Origin: Lactiplantibacillus fabifermentans DSM 21115 | GTDB taxonomy: Bacteria > Bacillota > Bacilli > Lactobacillales > Lactobacillaceae | DNA length: 60,039 nucleotides | NCBI RefSeq assembly: GCF_000498955.2 | Contig: NZ_AYGX02000017.1 | Span: forward strand, 1 to 60,039 | Direction of reading: 5' to 3' | Shown: one piece after another, positions 6,493-15,889 of the stretch | Numbering within the stretch: position 1 is the stretch's first letter | Layout of the letters: every line of letters begins with the position of its first letter | Notes under the pieces: generated by a model | What the model was told of the DNA's origin: nothing | Databases searched by the model: none | The model's input: only the letters and a program-made list of their open reading frames with translations | Made by a program: the position numbers and the translations under genes

Positions 6493-9093
6493 CTATTTTT
6501 TGAATTTGAAGTGTGGTGGCTGCGCATTCCAAGTGAGAACTGCTGGTAGTAGGCAAGGCAAAAGGAGGTTGCTCATTAAGATGCCAGTAATCGTTAGCCA
6601 ACTGATTGCTTGTAAAGTGGCGGTCGGCCCCCAGCTAAGTGGTAGCAACCAGCCAAGTTCAAATAATGTGAGTGGGCCGACGAGTTGACCGGTGAAATAA
6701 AAATGCGTGACCATCGCATCGGGCTGCCACGGGGCGCGCCAAGTTTGCCAATTTAAAGCAAAACTATTCAACGCGAGCCAATGTAATGCAATGAACCAGC
6801 CGCTGATGAATAACGCCAACCAGGGCAGTTGGGCTTGGTTGGTTAATAACCGGGCCCCCGTTTGAACGAGTCCCCAACTTGACCAATAAACGCCTAGTAG
6901 GCCAGCGGTGGTCATTAGTGTGATGGTTAATGACCGCCAAATTAGACCGCCCATTAATGCGATGATTGCGAGCGCAAGTAATAGCCAAATGAGTGCCTGT
7001 TGCTGCCAGCGCTGGTGCACAGGAGCTTGTTGGGCGGTGTCACCGGTGTAGCTAAGTTGTGCTGTCTGCAAAGGTGTTGCGAGCAGGGTGGCCGTGACGG
7101 TTTGCTGAATGTGGGTATAGGTCTTGAAGCTAGTTGCTTGAGTGGCTGGTGTTTTCAAAGTAATCACGAGTTGCGTTTGCCGACCATCGCGACTCGTATT
7201 TGTCACCAGACTAGTCAGAAAATCATTACTATTGGCCGTATTTGGTAGTAAATAAAAGCTTTGACTAAGTTGACTTGCCTGCCATCCTTGCAATAGTTGC
7301 AAAGTGGCGGTCGTCGTTTGGGTAACCGCCAATAATGCTTGTTGCACGGCTTGGGTTTGGTGGCTAATTTGCGTCAAACGATGGGTACGTTGGCGGTCGT
7401 TGTCGCGCAACTGAGTTTGCTTAGCAGTCAAGGCGGTTGTTAGGTTGGCAGCGGTCGTTGTTAACTGAGTCGCTCGTTGCCAAGTATGACGCGTGGGTTG
7501 ATGACCCAATTTTGGTAGTAATTCGGTTAACTGATCCGTAGTGGCTTGCAACTGAGCGAATTGTTTTTGGGCCCTAGCCCAGATTTTGGTATCAGCGGGT
7601 TGCTTAGTGGCTTGGTAAGTCGTTTTTAATTGTTTTTGAACCAGGTTTAGTGCCAATTGATTACTGATTAAATTAGTTTTTAACGTTGTAAATTGGCTCG
7701 CCAAATAATTATTAGTTATTTTAGTGCCGCCGGGTTGTGTGACTGAAGTGACTTGGGCGACATTGGGTAAATGCTGTAGCTTGGTGGTCAAATTATCAAT
7801 CGTTTGTAAGCCACTTTGCGTTGTTAGCCGGTGTGGATTACTGATAGTCAGCACGACGGGGGTGGCTGCGCCCGGGCCAAAGTGGGCCGTCAATAATTGT
7901 TGACCGCGTTCGGCGTTAGTCATGTGGGCCAAATTCAGCGGACTGAATTGTTGATAAGCAACGATCGGTCGGGCCAGCAACCAGCCGGGAATTAGCATCA
8001 GCGCAACCACGCACAAACTGACGGCCGGATGTCGATTACTCCAGTGGCTAAGGGTCAGCCATAAATTATGGGTCCGGGGTTGCCAAGCATGCGTTCCTGG
8101 CCAATAGACACTGTCGCCCAGTAAAATCATCAAAGCATAGTTCAATGGTGGTACGGCCAATAGCGCCATGATGATAATTAAAATCAAGATCCAGTTCGTT
8201 GCTAAAGTCAAAATGGACGTCAGCATCAAACCACCAGCGATGAATATCAGGGCACTTAGTAATGGCAACCAGCGTTTATATTGAATCATTAAGGTCGCCA
8301 GTGCCGCTGGACGACCAGCGGGTTGTAACTTAGTCACAGCCCAGTAGTCGTGCATAAAAGTCCAAGTGAGTAAGGTACTCAAAAGAACGGCAGTCACGCC
8401 CAAGATTGGCAGGGCATTAGGACTAAAAGGCCATTGCCAAGCGCGGATGCTATTGGCAGCGAGACTCGTACTAGTGAGCAAAACAATGGTTTGCATTAAT
8501 AAATTAATCAATGGTACGAGTAATGACCGGAAAATACCGGCAAGCAGTAGTGCGCTCAACAAGCTCCCGAGACCTAATGTCAGTAATAACATTTGGCGCT
8601 GCGCGTGTTGCCGTCCAAGTTGAATCAAGGTCGGACTAGTGACTGCGGTTTGAAGCCCCGGCAGCCGGATTGCTTGCTGTAGTCGCGTAGCACTAGTAGT
8701 TAAGTCATTAGCTTGCAAGTCAACGGCGGCTTGGGCCCGGATGGCGGCGCCGTCACTACTTTGAAATTGACGGTTAGTCTGGTGGCCATTCGTTTGCACA
8801 GTTTGAAGTTGTTCTAAATTATAATAATTAAGATTAGCTTGTAAGTCCGTCAGCTTATTTTGAATTTGCTGTCGTTGGGTGCTGGTTAGGGGCCCATGCG
8901 GATTGGTGAAGACTAAAGTGACATTAGTTGCATGGTCTAAGTCGCGGCCCCACGCGGGTGTACTAGTGGCTTTGGTTTCGGGTGTTAGTGGGGTGGTCAA
9001 TGCCGCAAGATCTGGCAAGCTAACGACACTCGCTAATACGACGAAGCCCCAAAATATCAAAAATAAAATATGTGCTGATAACAATTTTTTCAT
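6493..9093 (-). CDS. MMPL/RND-superfamily membrane transporter
   Basis: This 866-residue exporter has an N-terminal membrane helix, an external domain (about 30-165), a block of five helices (about 170-320), a second membrane-anchored external domain rich in Gln/Thr and predicted coiled coil (about 380-690), and a second block of helices (about 700-860). This duplicated 1+5 layout is the MMPL arrangement, as in YdfJ- and MmpL-like proteins that move lipids or hydrophobic compounds. The ATG at 9093 is chosen because a GGGGGG ribosome site lies 8 nt upstream; a GTG at 9099 is the alternative. No TetR-type regulator is adjacent. The substrate is unknown. Confidence 0.85.
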   Translation of the reverse strand: MKKLLSAHILFLIFWGFVVLASVVSLPDLAALTTPLTPETKATSTPAWGRDLDHATNVTLVFTNPHGPLTSTQRQQIQNKLTDLQANLNYYNLEQLQTVQTNGHQTNRQFQSSDGAAIRAQAAVDLQANDLTTSATRLQQAIRLPGLQTAVTSPTLIQLGRQHAQRQMLLLTLGLGSLLSALLLAGIFRSLLVPLINLLMQTIVLLTSTSLAANSIRAWQWPFSPNALPILGVTAVLLSTLLTWTFMHDYWAVTKLQPAGRPAALATLMIQYKRWLPLLSALIFIAGGLMLTSILTLATNWILILIIIMALLAVPPLNYALMILLGDSVYWPGTHAWQPRTHNLWLTLSHWSNRHPAVSLCVVALMLIPGWLLARPIVAYQQFSPLNLAHMTNAERGQQLLTAHFGPGAATPVVLTISNPHRLTTQSGLQTIDNLTTKLQHLPNVAQVTSVTQPGGTKITNNYLASQFTTLKTNLISNQLALNLVQKQLKTTYQATKQPADTKIWARAQKQFAQLQATTDQLTELLPKLGHQPTRHTWQRATQLTTTAANLTTALTAKQTQLRDNDRQRTHRLTQISHQTQAVQQALLAVTQTTTATLQLLQGWQASQLSQSFYLLPNTANSNDFLTSLVTNTSRDGRQTQLVITLKTPATQATSFKTYTHIQQTVTATLLATPLQTAQLSYTGDTAQQAPVHQRWQQQALIWLLLALAIIALMGGLIWRSLTITLMTTAGLLGVYWSSWGLVQTGARLLTNQAQLPWLALFISGWFIALHWLALNSFALNWQTWRAPWQPDAMVTHFYFTGQLVGPLTLFELGWLLPLSWGPTATLQAISWLTITGILMSNLLLPCLLPAVLTWNAQPPHFKFKK

Positions 9094-9228
9094 CGTCACG
9101 GCCCCCCACCATGCGTTTTTACTGCCATATTAGCATGGTGACTGCCGGATTGTCCGGTTCATACGTCCTGGCGAAGCTAGTTCGGGAATTTAGTAAACAA
9201 GTATGCTATCCTTGAAAATCGGGAGGAG

Positions 9229-9867
9229 ATGAGTGGGGTGAAAACCGATCGCTTTCAAGCATTCAGTGATGGCATTTTTGCGATTCTAATTACCATTCTA
9301 GTATTGGAGTTTCATATTCCTGATTATCGTGCTGGGCATTTGTTAGCGGCGTTAGCGGGGCAGTGGCCATTATTTTTATCGTATGGATTTTCGTATTTTT
9401 ACGTTGGAACCTTATGGCTATTTCATCACGACTACTTTAGTATGTTGCAACGTATCGACCGCAACGTGAACTTGTTAAATTTATTAATGTTATTTAGCAT
9501 CACGTTGTTGGACTATCCGATGTCGTTAGTGGCGGACGCGTTAACTAGTCAAAATCGCTTCGATATGCAAACGGCGTTTATTACGTATGATGTGGTGGCA
9601 CTCTTTATTTCAGCGACTTTTTATTGGATGTATTTGTATTTACATCGGCATCAAGAACTAAAAAATCCGCAGGTTAGCAGTGCCTTCTACGCTGCCATCA
9701 AATTCGACCCTGTCCGCAGTGTGAGTATTTATGCGCTAGCAATTGTGCTGACATTTTGGTCTGTTTGGCTAGGCGCCCTGTTATTAGCCGGTGGTATAAT
9801 TTTTCACTTCATTGCGTATTTACGCATGAGTAACCAACTAACAATTGCGAAAGGAAGTGCAGCATGA
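9229..9867 (+). CDS. TMEM175 (DUF1211) family potassium-channel-like membrane protein
   Basis: This 212-residue protein has six hydrophobic segments. The start RFQAFSDGIFAILIT carries the RxxxFSD signature that lines the selectivity region in TMEM175-type K+ channels. Bacterial members form tetramers of six-helix subunits, and the length fits. GGGAGGAG precedes ATG 9229 closely; GTG 9238 would be an alternative start. The last codons overlap the next small ORF (ATGA), indicating translational coupling. It is transcribed divergently from the MMPL gene across a 135-bp gap. Channel function is family inference. Confidence 0.88.
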   Translation: MSGVKTDRFQAFSDGIFAILITILVLEFHIPDYRAGHLLAALAGQWPLFLSYGFSYFYVGTLWLFHHDYFSMLQRIDRNVNLLNLLMLFSITLLDYPMSLVADALTSQNRFDMQTAFITYDVVALFISATFYWMYLYLHRHQELKNPQVSSAFYAAIKFDPVRSVSIYALAIVLTFWSVWLGALLLAGGIIFHFIAYLRMSNQLTIAKGSAA

Positions 9868-10085
9868 CCGATTATTCAGCATTACTCGGCCCAGACCGTT
9901 ACGACATTGCCGTACGTTTGAGCACCCAATATCATTTAGACCCCAGCCAAGTTTTGTTTGGCTATTTACAAGTTGTCAGTGAAGTCACTGGTGGCGATCA
10001 CGCAACGAAAGGCGCCCTGGATGACCCCAAAGTGATGGCCGTAATTAATGAACAATTTGAACATTTCTTGAAACGCCGGCATTGA
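9864..10085 (+). CDS. Small conserved-looking hypothetical protein
   Basis: This encodes 73 residues with no signal peptide or membrane segment and a largely helical composition. It overlaps the TMEM175-like gene by 4 nt (ATGA), and AAAGGAAG provides a ribosome site, so expression is probably coupled. No family is recognised. It is followed by a dyad (AATCACT...AGTGATT, 10144-10164) and then a strong terminator at 10198. It could be a soluble partner of the channel-like protein; that is only suggested by the overlap. Confidence 0.7.
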   Translation: MTDYSALLGPDRYDIAVRLSTQYHLDPSQVLFGYLQVVSEVTGGDHATKGALDDPKVMAVINEQFEHFLKRRH

Positions 10086-10197
10086 TATCGGTGGATTTGT
10101 TAGTGGGCTTAATCACCGTTGCCACACGTGAAGTGCGACTTGGAATCACTGACGTTGAGTGATTAAGAAAATATTTCTGAAATAATTGACAACAAAA

Positions 10198-10245
10198 AAC
10201 TCGTAACAACTGGTGACATTCTTTCCGGTTGTTACGAGTTTTTTT
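10198..10245. terminator. Bidirectional terminator between convergent genes
   Basis: AACTCGTAACAAC and GTTGTTACGAGTT form a perfect 13-bp stem flanked by an A run on the left and a T run on the right. It can therefore act on both the plus-strand unit ending at 10085 and the minus-strand hydrolase ending at 10257. Confidence 0.9.
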
Positions 10246-10256
10246 ATTGTCACAAC

Positions 10257-11210
10257 TTAATTTATTGGAAAAATAAATGGCACCGTCCAAGTTTCGGCCA
10301 TGGCTGGCGTTAAGCGCAAATGTCGTGGTTGTTCAGCTGTTCGAGACCAGAATAAATATTCTTGAGTGGTGGCATTAATCACCGCCCGATAATGCGTGTA
10401 GTTATGGCTAAGCTGATGGCGACGATGCGCATCATAGGGCAAGCTAACTTGGGCTAACCAGTTCATGATAATGGCGTTAGTCGTTACTGCTGATACGGTT
10501 GGACTGCCCCAACGTAATAGGGCCATTCGATTAAAACGGGCAGTCGGAACGTCACCGGTAGGGAGCGGGCGCTTTTGGGCGTGCCAATTTTGTGCCGCCG
10601 TGATGGTATTAGTCGTGAATTTTGACGATGGTTGGTCGAGCAACTTCGCCAAGTTTTGCAGGTGGGTTGTTAAAACGGGGGTATTCGTCAAAATACCACT
10701 GGGATTGACTTGCGCCTTTAAGGGCTCGCCCGTTGGCTCAATCACCAAGGTTTGGCCCGTATTATCACTCAAAAGCCAATGAAAAGGGTAAACAAAATCG
10801 TCATCCGCCCACGATTGGGCGACCAGTTGAACGTGGGGCAAATCGGCGACAACTTCGGCCAAGTTGCGATGTTGCGCTAACACCCAATTAATGAAGTCTT
10901 GCGGGGTTAAGTTGATTTTTTTAGGCGCGGGCTGATCGGCGTAGCGGGCGGCATGTGGTAAATAAAGTTCGGCACATGTCAGGCCAGTTTCATTGACGCC
11001 ATCGGCCATCAAAGGTTCTGGCCAATTGACGGGTAGTCGGCCACCACCAAGATAGGCATAGCGGGCTACCATGGTCGTAGCTAATCCGGTGTGCCATTCG
11101 AATCGGCGCGGTAAAAAGATTGGTCGCCATGGCGTCGTAGTTGGAAAGTCCATTGTGCGGGCCAGCAAGTGTTGGTGAGCTAAATTTTCATAAGTTAAGC
11201 TGGTACACAT
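10257..11210 (-). CDS. Choloylglycine hydrolase / penicillin V acylase family (Ntn) hydrolase
   Basis: This 317-residue N-terminal nucleophile hydrolase splits amide bonds in bile salts, penicillin V or N-acyl homoserine lactones. The reading frame extends further upstream, but the start is set at the ATG that puts Cys at position 2 (MCTSLTY), because this Cys becomes the catalytic N-terminus; GGGGATG precedes it. Other conserved positions are visible: Arg18 and Asp21 (ARTMDF), the Asn in VNETGLT, the Asn in ILTNTP and the Arg in PTARFNR. It is divergent from classical bile salt hydrolases, so the penicillin-acylase-like side of the family is at least as likely. It is a single gene. Confidence 0.88.
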   Translation of the reverse strand: MCTSLTYENLAHQHLLARTMDFPTTTPWRPIFLPRRFEWHTGLATTMVARYAYLGGGRLPVNWPEPLMADGVNETGLTCAELYLPHAARYADQPAPKKINLTPQDFINWVLAQHRNLAEVVADLPHVQLVAQSWADDDFVYPFHWLLSDNTGQTLVIEPTGEPLKAQVNPSGILTNTPVLTTHLQNLAKLLDQPSSKFTTNTITAAQNWHAQKRPLPTGDVPTARFNRMALLRWGSPTVSAVTTNAIIMNWLAQVSLPYDAHRRHQLSHNYTHYRAVINATTQEYLFWSRTAEQPRHLRLTPAMAETWTVPFIFPIN

Positions 11211-11598
11211 CGTGACATCCCCATTCAAGTGAGTTCGTTAAGCTCAGTATACGCGTGTTGGTCAGATGATACTAATGGTCTAAGAAAATGTATACTCGGA
11301 AATGGCGGGCTGAAGGTGTCCGGCGAATTTTTGATGCGAAAATTATTTATTCAAGGATTAATAGCCAGATTTGAGTGAATCTTAAACACGTGTACTGTTA
11401 CTAGAGGTCAACACTTTAAGCAAGAATAGTGCCGCTAATACAACTAAATTGGTCGTGAAATATTATTAAATGCACTATATCGTGACCAATAGTCAATATA
11501 TTTTAAATAAAAACTCATGAAGTCAATCTCATGAGTTTCTAATTTTTAAAACTGTGCTATAATAAAGTTTCAATAACTATCAAAGCGAGGTCTTCATA
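11211..11598. promoter_or_regulatory. Intergenic region with hairpin and asd promoter
   Basis: This 388-bp AT-rich gap separates the divergent hydrolase and asd genes. A 10-bp perfect dyad (AAACTCATGA...TCATGAGTTT, 11511-11538) is followed by a T-rich stretch. A TATAAT -10 box sits at 11558-11563, about 35 nt before the asd start; the -35 is weak. No lysine riboswitch or T-box motif was seen. The rest shows nothing recognisable. Confidence 0.5.
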
Positions 11599-12660
11599 GT
11601 GAGTGGATATAACGTCGCGATTGTCGGTGCTACTGGCGCAGTTGGTGCGCGGATGATCAAAATGGTGGAACAAACCAGTTTACCGGTCAACTCGGTAAAA
11701 CTTTTAGCATCAAGTCGGTCAGCAGGTAAACAATTACAATTCAATGGTCAAGCCTTAACCGTCGAAGAAACTGTTCCTGAATCATTCGAAGGAATTGATT
11801 TAGCACTTTTCTCAGCGGGTGGCTCAGTATCAAAGAAGTTTGCCCCTGAAGCTGTCAAACGTGGTGCCGTGGTTGTTGATAATACGAGTGCGTTCCGGAT
11901 GGACCCTAAGATTCCATTAGTCGTTCCTGAAGTGAATGAAGACGCCCTTTATCAACATCATGGAATCGTGGCTAACCCGAACTGTTCAACCATCCAAATG
12001 GTGGTTGCCTTGGAACCAATCCGCAAAGCCTTTGGGTTAAAGCGGGTCATCGTTTCAACTTACCAAGCCGTTTCTGGTGCTGGTAATCGGGCATTGCAAG
12101 AATTACATGACGAAACCCAAGCTTACTTGGACGGTAAAGATATGGAAGCGCATATTTTACCGGTTTCTGGTGACAAGAAGCATTATCCAATTGCCTTCAA
12201 TGCCTTACCACAAATTGACGTCTTTGAAGAAGACGGCTATACGCATGAAGAATGGAAAATGATTCATGAAACCAAGAAGATTATGTGTGGCGGCGACATG
12301 GATAGTGACGACATCAAAGTAACCGCTACTTGTGTGCGGATTCCAGTGCCAGTAAGTCACTCCGAATCAGTATACTTTGAAGTCGAAGATCCTAAAGCGA
12401 CGGTTAAGGGCATTCAAGATGCTTTAGCAGCTGCACCGGGCATCGTGTTACAAGATGATCCCGATAACCAAATTTACCCTCAAGCGCATAACGCTGAAGG
12501 GTCTCGCGATACGTTCGTCGGTCGGGTTCGTCCGGACCAAGAAACGCCGCAAGCGTTCCAAATGTGGGATGTTTCTGACAATATGTTAAAGGGTGCCGCA
12601 TGGAACTCTGTACAAATTGCGGAACACATGCACAAATTAGGATTATTACACATGCAATAA
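11599..12660 (+). CDS. asd: Aspartate-semialdehyde dehydrogenase
   Basis: This 353-residue cytoplasmic enzyme reduces aspartyl phosphate to aspartate semialdehyde with NADPH, feeding lysine/diaminopimelate, threonine and methionine synthesis. Visible are the N-terminal nucleotide-binding GATGAVG, the active-site Cys in NPNCSTIQ (near residue 129), and the SGAGNRAL and [10 protein letters not shown] motifs that hold the substrate-binding residues. Length matches the family. Translation begins at GTG 11599 after GCGAGG. It is monocistronic, between its own TATAAT and a strong terminator. It supplies the precursor used by homoserine dehydrogenase, a truncated copy of which ends this window. Confidence 0.96.
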   Translation: MSGYNVAIVGATGAVGARMIKMVEQTSLPVNSVKLLASSRSAGKQLQFNGQALTVEETVPESFEGIDLALFSAGGSVSKKFAPEAVKRGAVVVDNTSAFRMDPKIPLVVPEVNEDALYQHHGIVANPNCSTIQMVVALEPIRKAFGLKRVIVSTYQAVSGAGNRALQELHDETQAYLDGKDMEAHILPVSGDKKHYPIAFNALPQIDVFEEDGYTHEEWKMIHETKKIMCGGDMDSDDIKVTATCVRIPVPVSHSESVYFEVEDPKATVKGIQDALAAAPGIVLQDDPDNQIYPQAHNAEGSRDTFVGRVRPDQETPQAFQMWDVSDNMLKGAAWNSVQIAEHMHKLGLLHMQ

Positions 12661-12666
12661 AACATT

Positions 12667-12704
12667 AACAGGTCAATTTCAATCGAAATTGACCTGTTTT
12701 TTTT
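12667..12704 (+). terminator. Terminator of asd
   Basis: AACAGGTCAATTTC and GAAATTGACCTGTT form a perfect 14-bp stem with a 4-nt loop and an eight-T tail, a few nt after the asd stop. Confidence 0.95.
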
Positions 12705-12989
12705 GAACAAAAGTATCATCACCAAAATAAGTGAAATATTTATAAAAGAAATTAACCCAATTGTTTCCTGGTTTGTCTTAGACATGGGTGATAGTGATGA
12801 CCGGTGAATGGTTAGCGGTCAAAGATTATTTTTAGATTAGTAAATAGCAATGTTTACGGTAGCTTCGTACAACGGATACTTATTTGAAATCCAATAATAG
12901 TTGTTAAAACACTGTTGAATACCAGCTTGAGTGCGATGGCAACCAAGCACAATACTGTTAGCAGTATAAAAAAATAGTTATGATAAAAA
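12705..12989. other. AT-rich intergenic region without a recognised feature
   Basis: About 285 bp between the asd terminator and the first hexuronate operator. Reading frames here are short and lack ribosome sites. It may hold upstream regulatory DNA for the hexuronate operon, but nothing specific was recognised. Confidence 0.5.
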
Positions 12990-13003
12990 TGTGCACGTGA
13001 ACA
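12990..13003. promoter_or_regulatory. Upstream operator (O2-like) of hexuronate operon
   Basis: TGTGCACGTGAACA differs by one base from the perfect palindrome TGTTCACGTGAACA found downstream. The central CG is typical of LacI-family operators. Its centre is 167 bp upstream of the main operator, close to 16 DNA turns, which would suit looping. Confidence 0.65.
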
Positions 13004-13090
13004 TAAGACAAGTGCTAAAGTACTAGTGTTTTTGCGCATATTAATATACTGGTTGCATTAATCTCGTTGCAATTATTTATAATAATCCTA

Positions 13091-13120
13091 TTGACAACGC
13101 TTTCACGACAGGGGTACACT
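13091..13120 (+). promoter_or_regulatory. Promoter of hexuronate operon with overlapping cre
   Basis: TTGACA (13091-13096) and TACACT (13115-13120) are separated by 18 bp. A cre-like site, TGACAACGCTTTCA (13092-13105), matches TGNNANCGNTNNCA fully and overlaps the -35 box, so CcpA would block RNA polymerase when preferred sugars are present. Confidence 0.7.
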
Positions 13121-13156
13121 GTCCATGTTGAAAGGCGCAGAACATTATCAAAAAAA

Positions 13157-13170
13157 TGTTCACGTGAACA
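13157..13170. promoter_or_regulatory. Main operator of hexuronate operon
   Basis: TGTTCACGTGAACA is a perfect 14-bp palindrome located just downstream of the expected transcription start and 40 nt before the first gene. The presumed ligand-binding repressor is the LacI-family protein at 24411-25427. One near copy lies upstream and one exact copy lies inside the first gene. Confidence 0.75.
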
Positions 13171-13209
13171 TAGAACACAAATAATCGTCTCTTGAAGGGA
13201 GTTATTACG

Positions 13210-14856
13210 TTGACAACATTAACAACGGATTACTTAAAAAATAGTACTGAATTTGAAAAAATTGGCATTAAAGTCCCAACCTATGATCAAGCTGCATTGC
13301 AAACAGCAACTGCGAGTCACCCTCGCTGGGTCCACTTTGGTGGTGGGAATTTATTCCGGGCATTCCATGCGGCCATTGCACAACGATTAATTGAAGCTGG
13401 TGAACTGGATAGCGGCATTATCGTTGGTGAAACGTATGACGAACAAGTCGTTACCGATGTTTATCGGCCACGCAATAATCGTATTCTACGCGTGATTACT
13501 AAGGAAAACGGCGACTTTGATAAAGAATTGATTGCTTCAGTCGCCGCGGCTTACTTTGTTAATCCTAGTGCTGCTGAAGATTGGGCGAAAATGCAAGCTA
13601 TCTTCCAAGCAGCGTCGTTACAAGTGGTGACATTTTCAATTACTGAAAAGGGTTATAACTTAAAGACGCCGGCTGGTGATTTGAACCAATTAACTTTAAA
13701 TGATATTGAAAATGGTCCTGCTAAACCAGTAGGCAACATGGCCGGTTTAGTGTCCTTGTTACTCGGGCGTTTCAAAAATGGGGCGCAACCATTAACGTTA
13801 CTAAGTACGGACAACTTCTCCCAAAATGGTGACCGACTCAAAGATAGTGTCTTAACGATTGCTAATGGGTGGTTAAAGAACGGTTTTGTTGATCAAGCTT
13901 TCTTAGATTACTTACAAGACAAGCATCAAATTAGTTTCCCACTTTCAATGATTGACCGGATTACGCCCAATCCAGCTGAAAAGGTCGGGGCGCAATTAAA
14001 GGCGAGTGGCTTTGACGATGCCGATATTATTCACACTGCCAAACATACTAATATTGCAGCCTTTACTAATAGTGAAGCGTCGCATTACTTAGTAGTTGAA
14101 GATGAATTTCCGAACGGTCGCCCACATTTTGAAACGGCTGGTGTTATTATGACTAACCGTGCGACTGTTAATGATGCGGATCAAATGAAAGTCACGACTT
14201 GCTTGAATCCATTGCATACCGCCTTAGCTATTTTTGGTAGCGTCCTAGGGTACCATTCAATTGCGGATGAAATGCAAAACCAAGACTTAGTCGCTTTGAT
14301 TAAACAAATCGGGTATGTTGAAGGATTGCCAGTAGTTACTGATCCTAAAGTTATCAATCCTAAGGCATTCATTGATCAATTAATTACTAAGCGTTTACCG
14401 AATCCATTTATGCCAGATACCCCGCAACGGATTGCAACGGATACGTCACAAAAGATGGCAATTCGTTATGGCGTGACTATCAAGCAATATTTAGCTGATG
14501 AAAACCGCGACCCAGTGACGTTAACATTTATTCCGTTAACCATTGCGGCTTGGTTACGATACTTATTAGGTGTCAATGACGATGGGGAAGCCTTCACGCC
14601 AAGTCCGGACCCCATGATGGACTATTTGCAAACACAAGTCGCAGGCTTAACTTATGGCAGTCAAAATTCACCGCAAAATGTTCACGTGAACATCAAAAAC
14701 TTGCTCAGCAATGAAAGCATCTTTGGCGTTGATTTATATGCGGTGGGCTTGGGCAAAAAGATTGAAGATGACTTGGCCCAAATGCTAACTGGTCAAGGTG
14801 CGGTCGCAAAAACATTGGCAACGGTCTTAGCTAGTGACGCTCAACCAGTTGCTTAA
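13210..14856 (+). CDS. uxuB: Fructuronate reductase / D-mannonate oxidoreductase (mannitol dehydrogenase family)
   Basis: This 548-residue NAD-dependent polyol dehydrogenase of the long-chain mannitol/mannonate family is expected to reduce D-fructuronate to D-mannonate. The N-terminal VHFGGGNLFRAFHAA nucleotide-binding region and the family's Lys and His catalytic residues in the middle third (AKHTNIAAFTNSEASHYLV area and CLNPLHTALA) are visible. The start is put at TTG 13210, with GAAGGGA 9 nt upstream; a longer frame from 13192 has no ribosome site. It is the first gene of the operon and carries an exact copy of the repressor operator at 14679-14692. No mannonate dehydratase follows, which is unusual (see findings). 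Confidence 0.88.
   Translation: MTTLTTDYLKNSTEFEKIGIKVPTYDQAALQTATASHPRWVHFGGGNLFRAFHAAIAQRLIEAGELDSGIIVGETYDEQVVTDVYRPRNNRILRVITKENGDFDKELIASVAAAYFVNPSAAEDWAKMQAIFQAASLQVVTFSITEKGYNLKTPAGDLNQLTLNDIENGPAKPVGNMAGLVSLLLGRFKNGAQPLTLLSTDNFSQNGDRLKDSVLTIANGWLKNGFVDQAFLDYLQDKHQISFPLSMIDRITPNPAEKVGAQLKASGFDDADIIHTAKHTNIAAFTNSEASHYLVVEDEFPNGRPHFETAGVIMTNRATVNDADQMKVTTCLNPLHTALAIFGSVLGYHSIADEMQNQDLVALIKQIGYVEGLPVVTDPKVINPKAFIDQLITKRLPNPFMPDTPQRIATDTSQKMAIRYGVTIKQYLADENRDPVTLTFIPLTIAAWLRYLLGVNDDGEAFTPSPDPMMDYLQTQVAGLTYGSQNSPQNVHVNIKNLLSNESIFGVDLYAVGLGKKIEDDLAQMLTGQGAVAKTLATVLASDAQPVA
14679..14692. promoter_or_regulatory. Intragenic operator (O3-like) inside uxuB
   Basis: A second exact TGTTCACGTGAACA palindrome lies within the coding sequence, reading Asn-Val-His-Val-Asn in frame. 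A 14-bp exact copy by chance is unlikely. It is 1522 bp downstream of the main operator, close to an integral number of helical turns, and could serve as an auxiliary or roadblock operator. Confidence 0.65.
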
Positions 14857-14880
14857 GAAATTTGGAAAGGAATTTGAGAC

Positions 14881-15870
14881 ATGTCTGAATATAAAATTGC
14901 AGTTGTAAATTCAAGTAGCTTTGGTCAAGTGTTCAAGGAACATTGGACCGCATTGGAAAGATTAGGCGAAGTTAAGCGGTTTATGGTTCCAACCGATATT
15001 GACGGCAAGACTTTGGCTGAAACGTTACACGGCTATAACGTCATTATTGCATCGGTTACGCCCATGTTTAACGCTGAGTTCTTTGCCAACAAAGATGAAT
15101 TGTTACTACTTTCCCGTCATGGAATCGGCTTCAATAATGTTGATCTGAATGCTGCTAAAGCGCACGGGACAAAAGTGACCATCGTACCACAATTAGTTGA
15201 ACGTAATGCCGTTGCTGAAAATGAATTTGTTAATTTGTTAGCTTTGGTTCGCCAAGTGGTCCCAGCGGCAAATAGCGAACGGAACGATCATTATGAAGAT
15301 CGGGCCCAATTCATGGGTAATGAATTTAGTGGCAAAGCCTTTGGAGTTGTTGGCTGTGGGAACATTGGGAGTCGGGTGGCTGAATTGTTCAGTGTCTTTG
15401 GCGGTCCAGTATATGTGGCTGACCCCAACCCGAAGTCGTCACCAGAATGGTTCAAAAATAATAACGTCGAACGTGTTGATTTGGATACGTTATTGGCCAA
15501 GTGTGATTATATTTCGTTGAATGCATCATTAGATGACAACAGTTATCACATGATTGATGCTGCTAAGTTCGCGTTGCTCAAGCCTGGTGCTTATATTTGC
15601 AATAACGGTCGGGGCGCGTTGGTTGACGAAGATGCTTTGTTGGCTGCGATTGATGCCGGGACGTTAGCAGGGTATGCGGCTGATGCCGTCGAAGTTGAAC
15701 CGGTTCGGGCAAGTCACCCATTCTTAAATAATGATCGGATTTTATTGACACCACATACGTCAGCATATACCTATGAATGTCTCCGTGGGATGGGCGAAAA
15801 ATGTTTGAGTGATGTTCAAAACATCATTAATGATGCCCCATTAGTACGGGAATTAACACATACGATTTAA
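14881..15870 (+). CDS. D-isomer-specific 2-hydroxyacid dehydrogenase, candidate 2-ketogluconate reductase
   Basis: This 329-residue cytoplasmic NAD-dependent oxidoreductase has a Rossmann motif GVVGCGNIGSR (about residues 156-166), Asp at the end of the second strand (VYVADPNP) favouring NAD over NADP, the catalytic Arg in NNGRGALVDED, an acidic residue in VEVEP, and the catalytic His in TPHTSAYT. It follows uxuB after 24 nt and precedes gluconokinase by 19 nt. That context points to reduction of a 2-keto aldonate such as 2-keto-D-gluconate to gluconate, as in GhrB/TkrA relatives. The exact substrate is inference; phosphoglycerate dehydrogenase is unlikely given the operon. Confidence 0.85.
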   Translation: MSEYKIAVVNSSSFGQVFKEHWTALERLGEVKRFMVPTDIDGKTLAETLHGYNVIIASVTPMFNAEFFANKDELLLLSRHGIGFNNVDLNAAKAHGTKVTIVPQLVERNAVAENEFVNLLALVRQVVPAANSERNDHYEDRAQFMGNEFSGKAFGVVGCGNIGSRVAELFSVFGGPVYVADPNPKSSPEWFKNNNVERVDLDTLLAKCDYISLNASLDDNSYHMIDAAKFALLKPGAYICNNGRGALVDEDALLAAIDAGTLAGYAADAVEVEPVRASHPFLNNDRILLTPHTSAYTYECLRGMGEKCLSDVQNIINDAPLVRELTHTI

Positions 15871-15889
15871 CGAGTATAGGAGCAAAGCG

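Noticed and set aside
12854-13039. Minus-strand ORF over the hexuronate upstream region
   Set aside because: It overlaps the upstream operator, has no ribosome site and odd composition; treated as non-coding.
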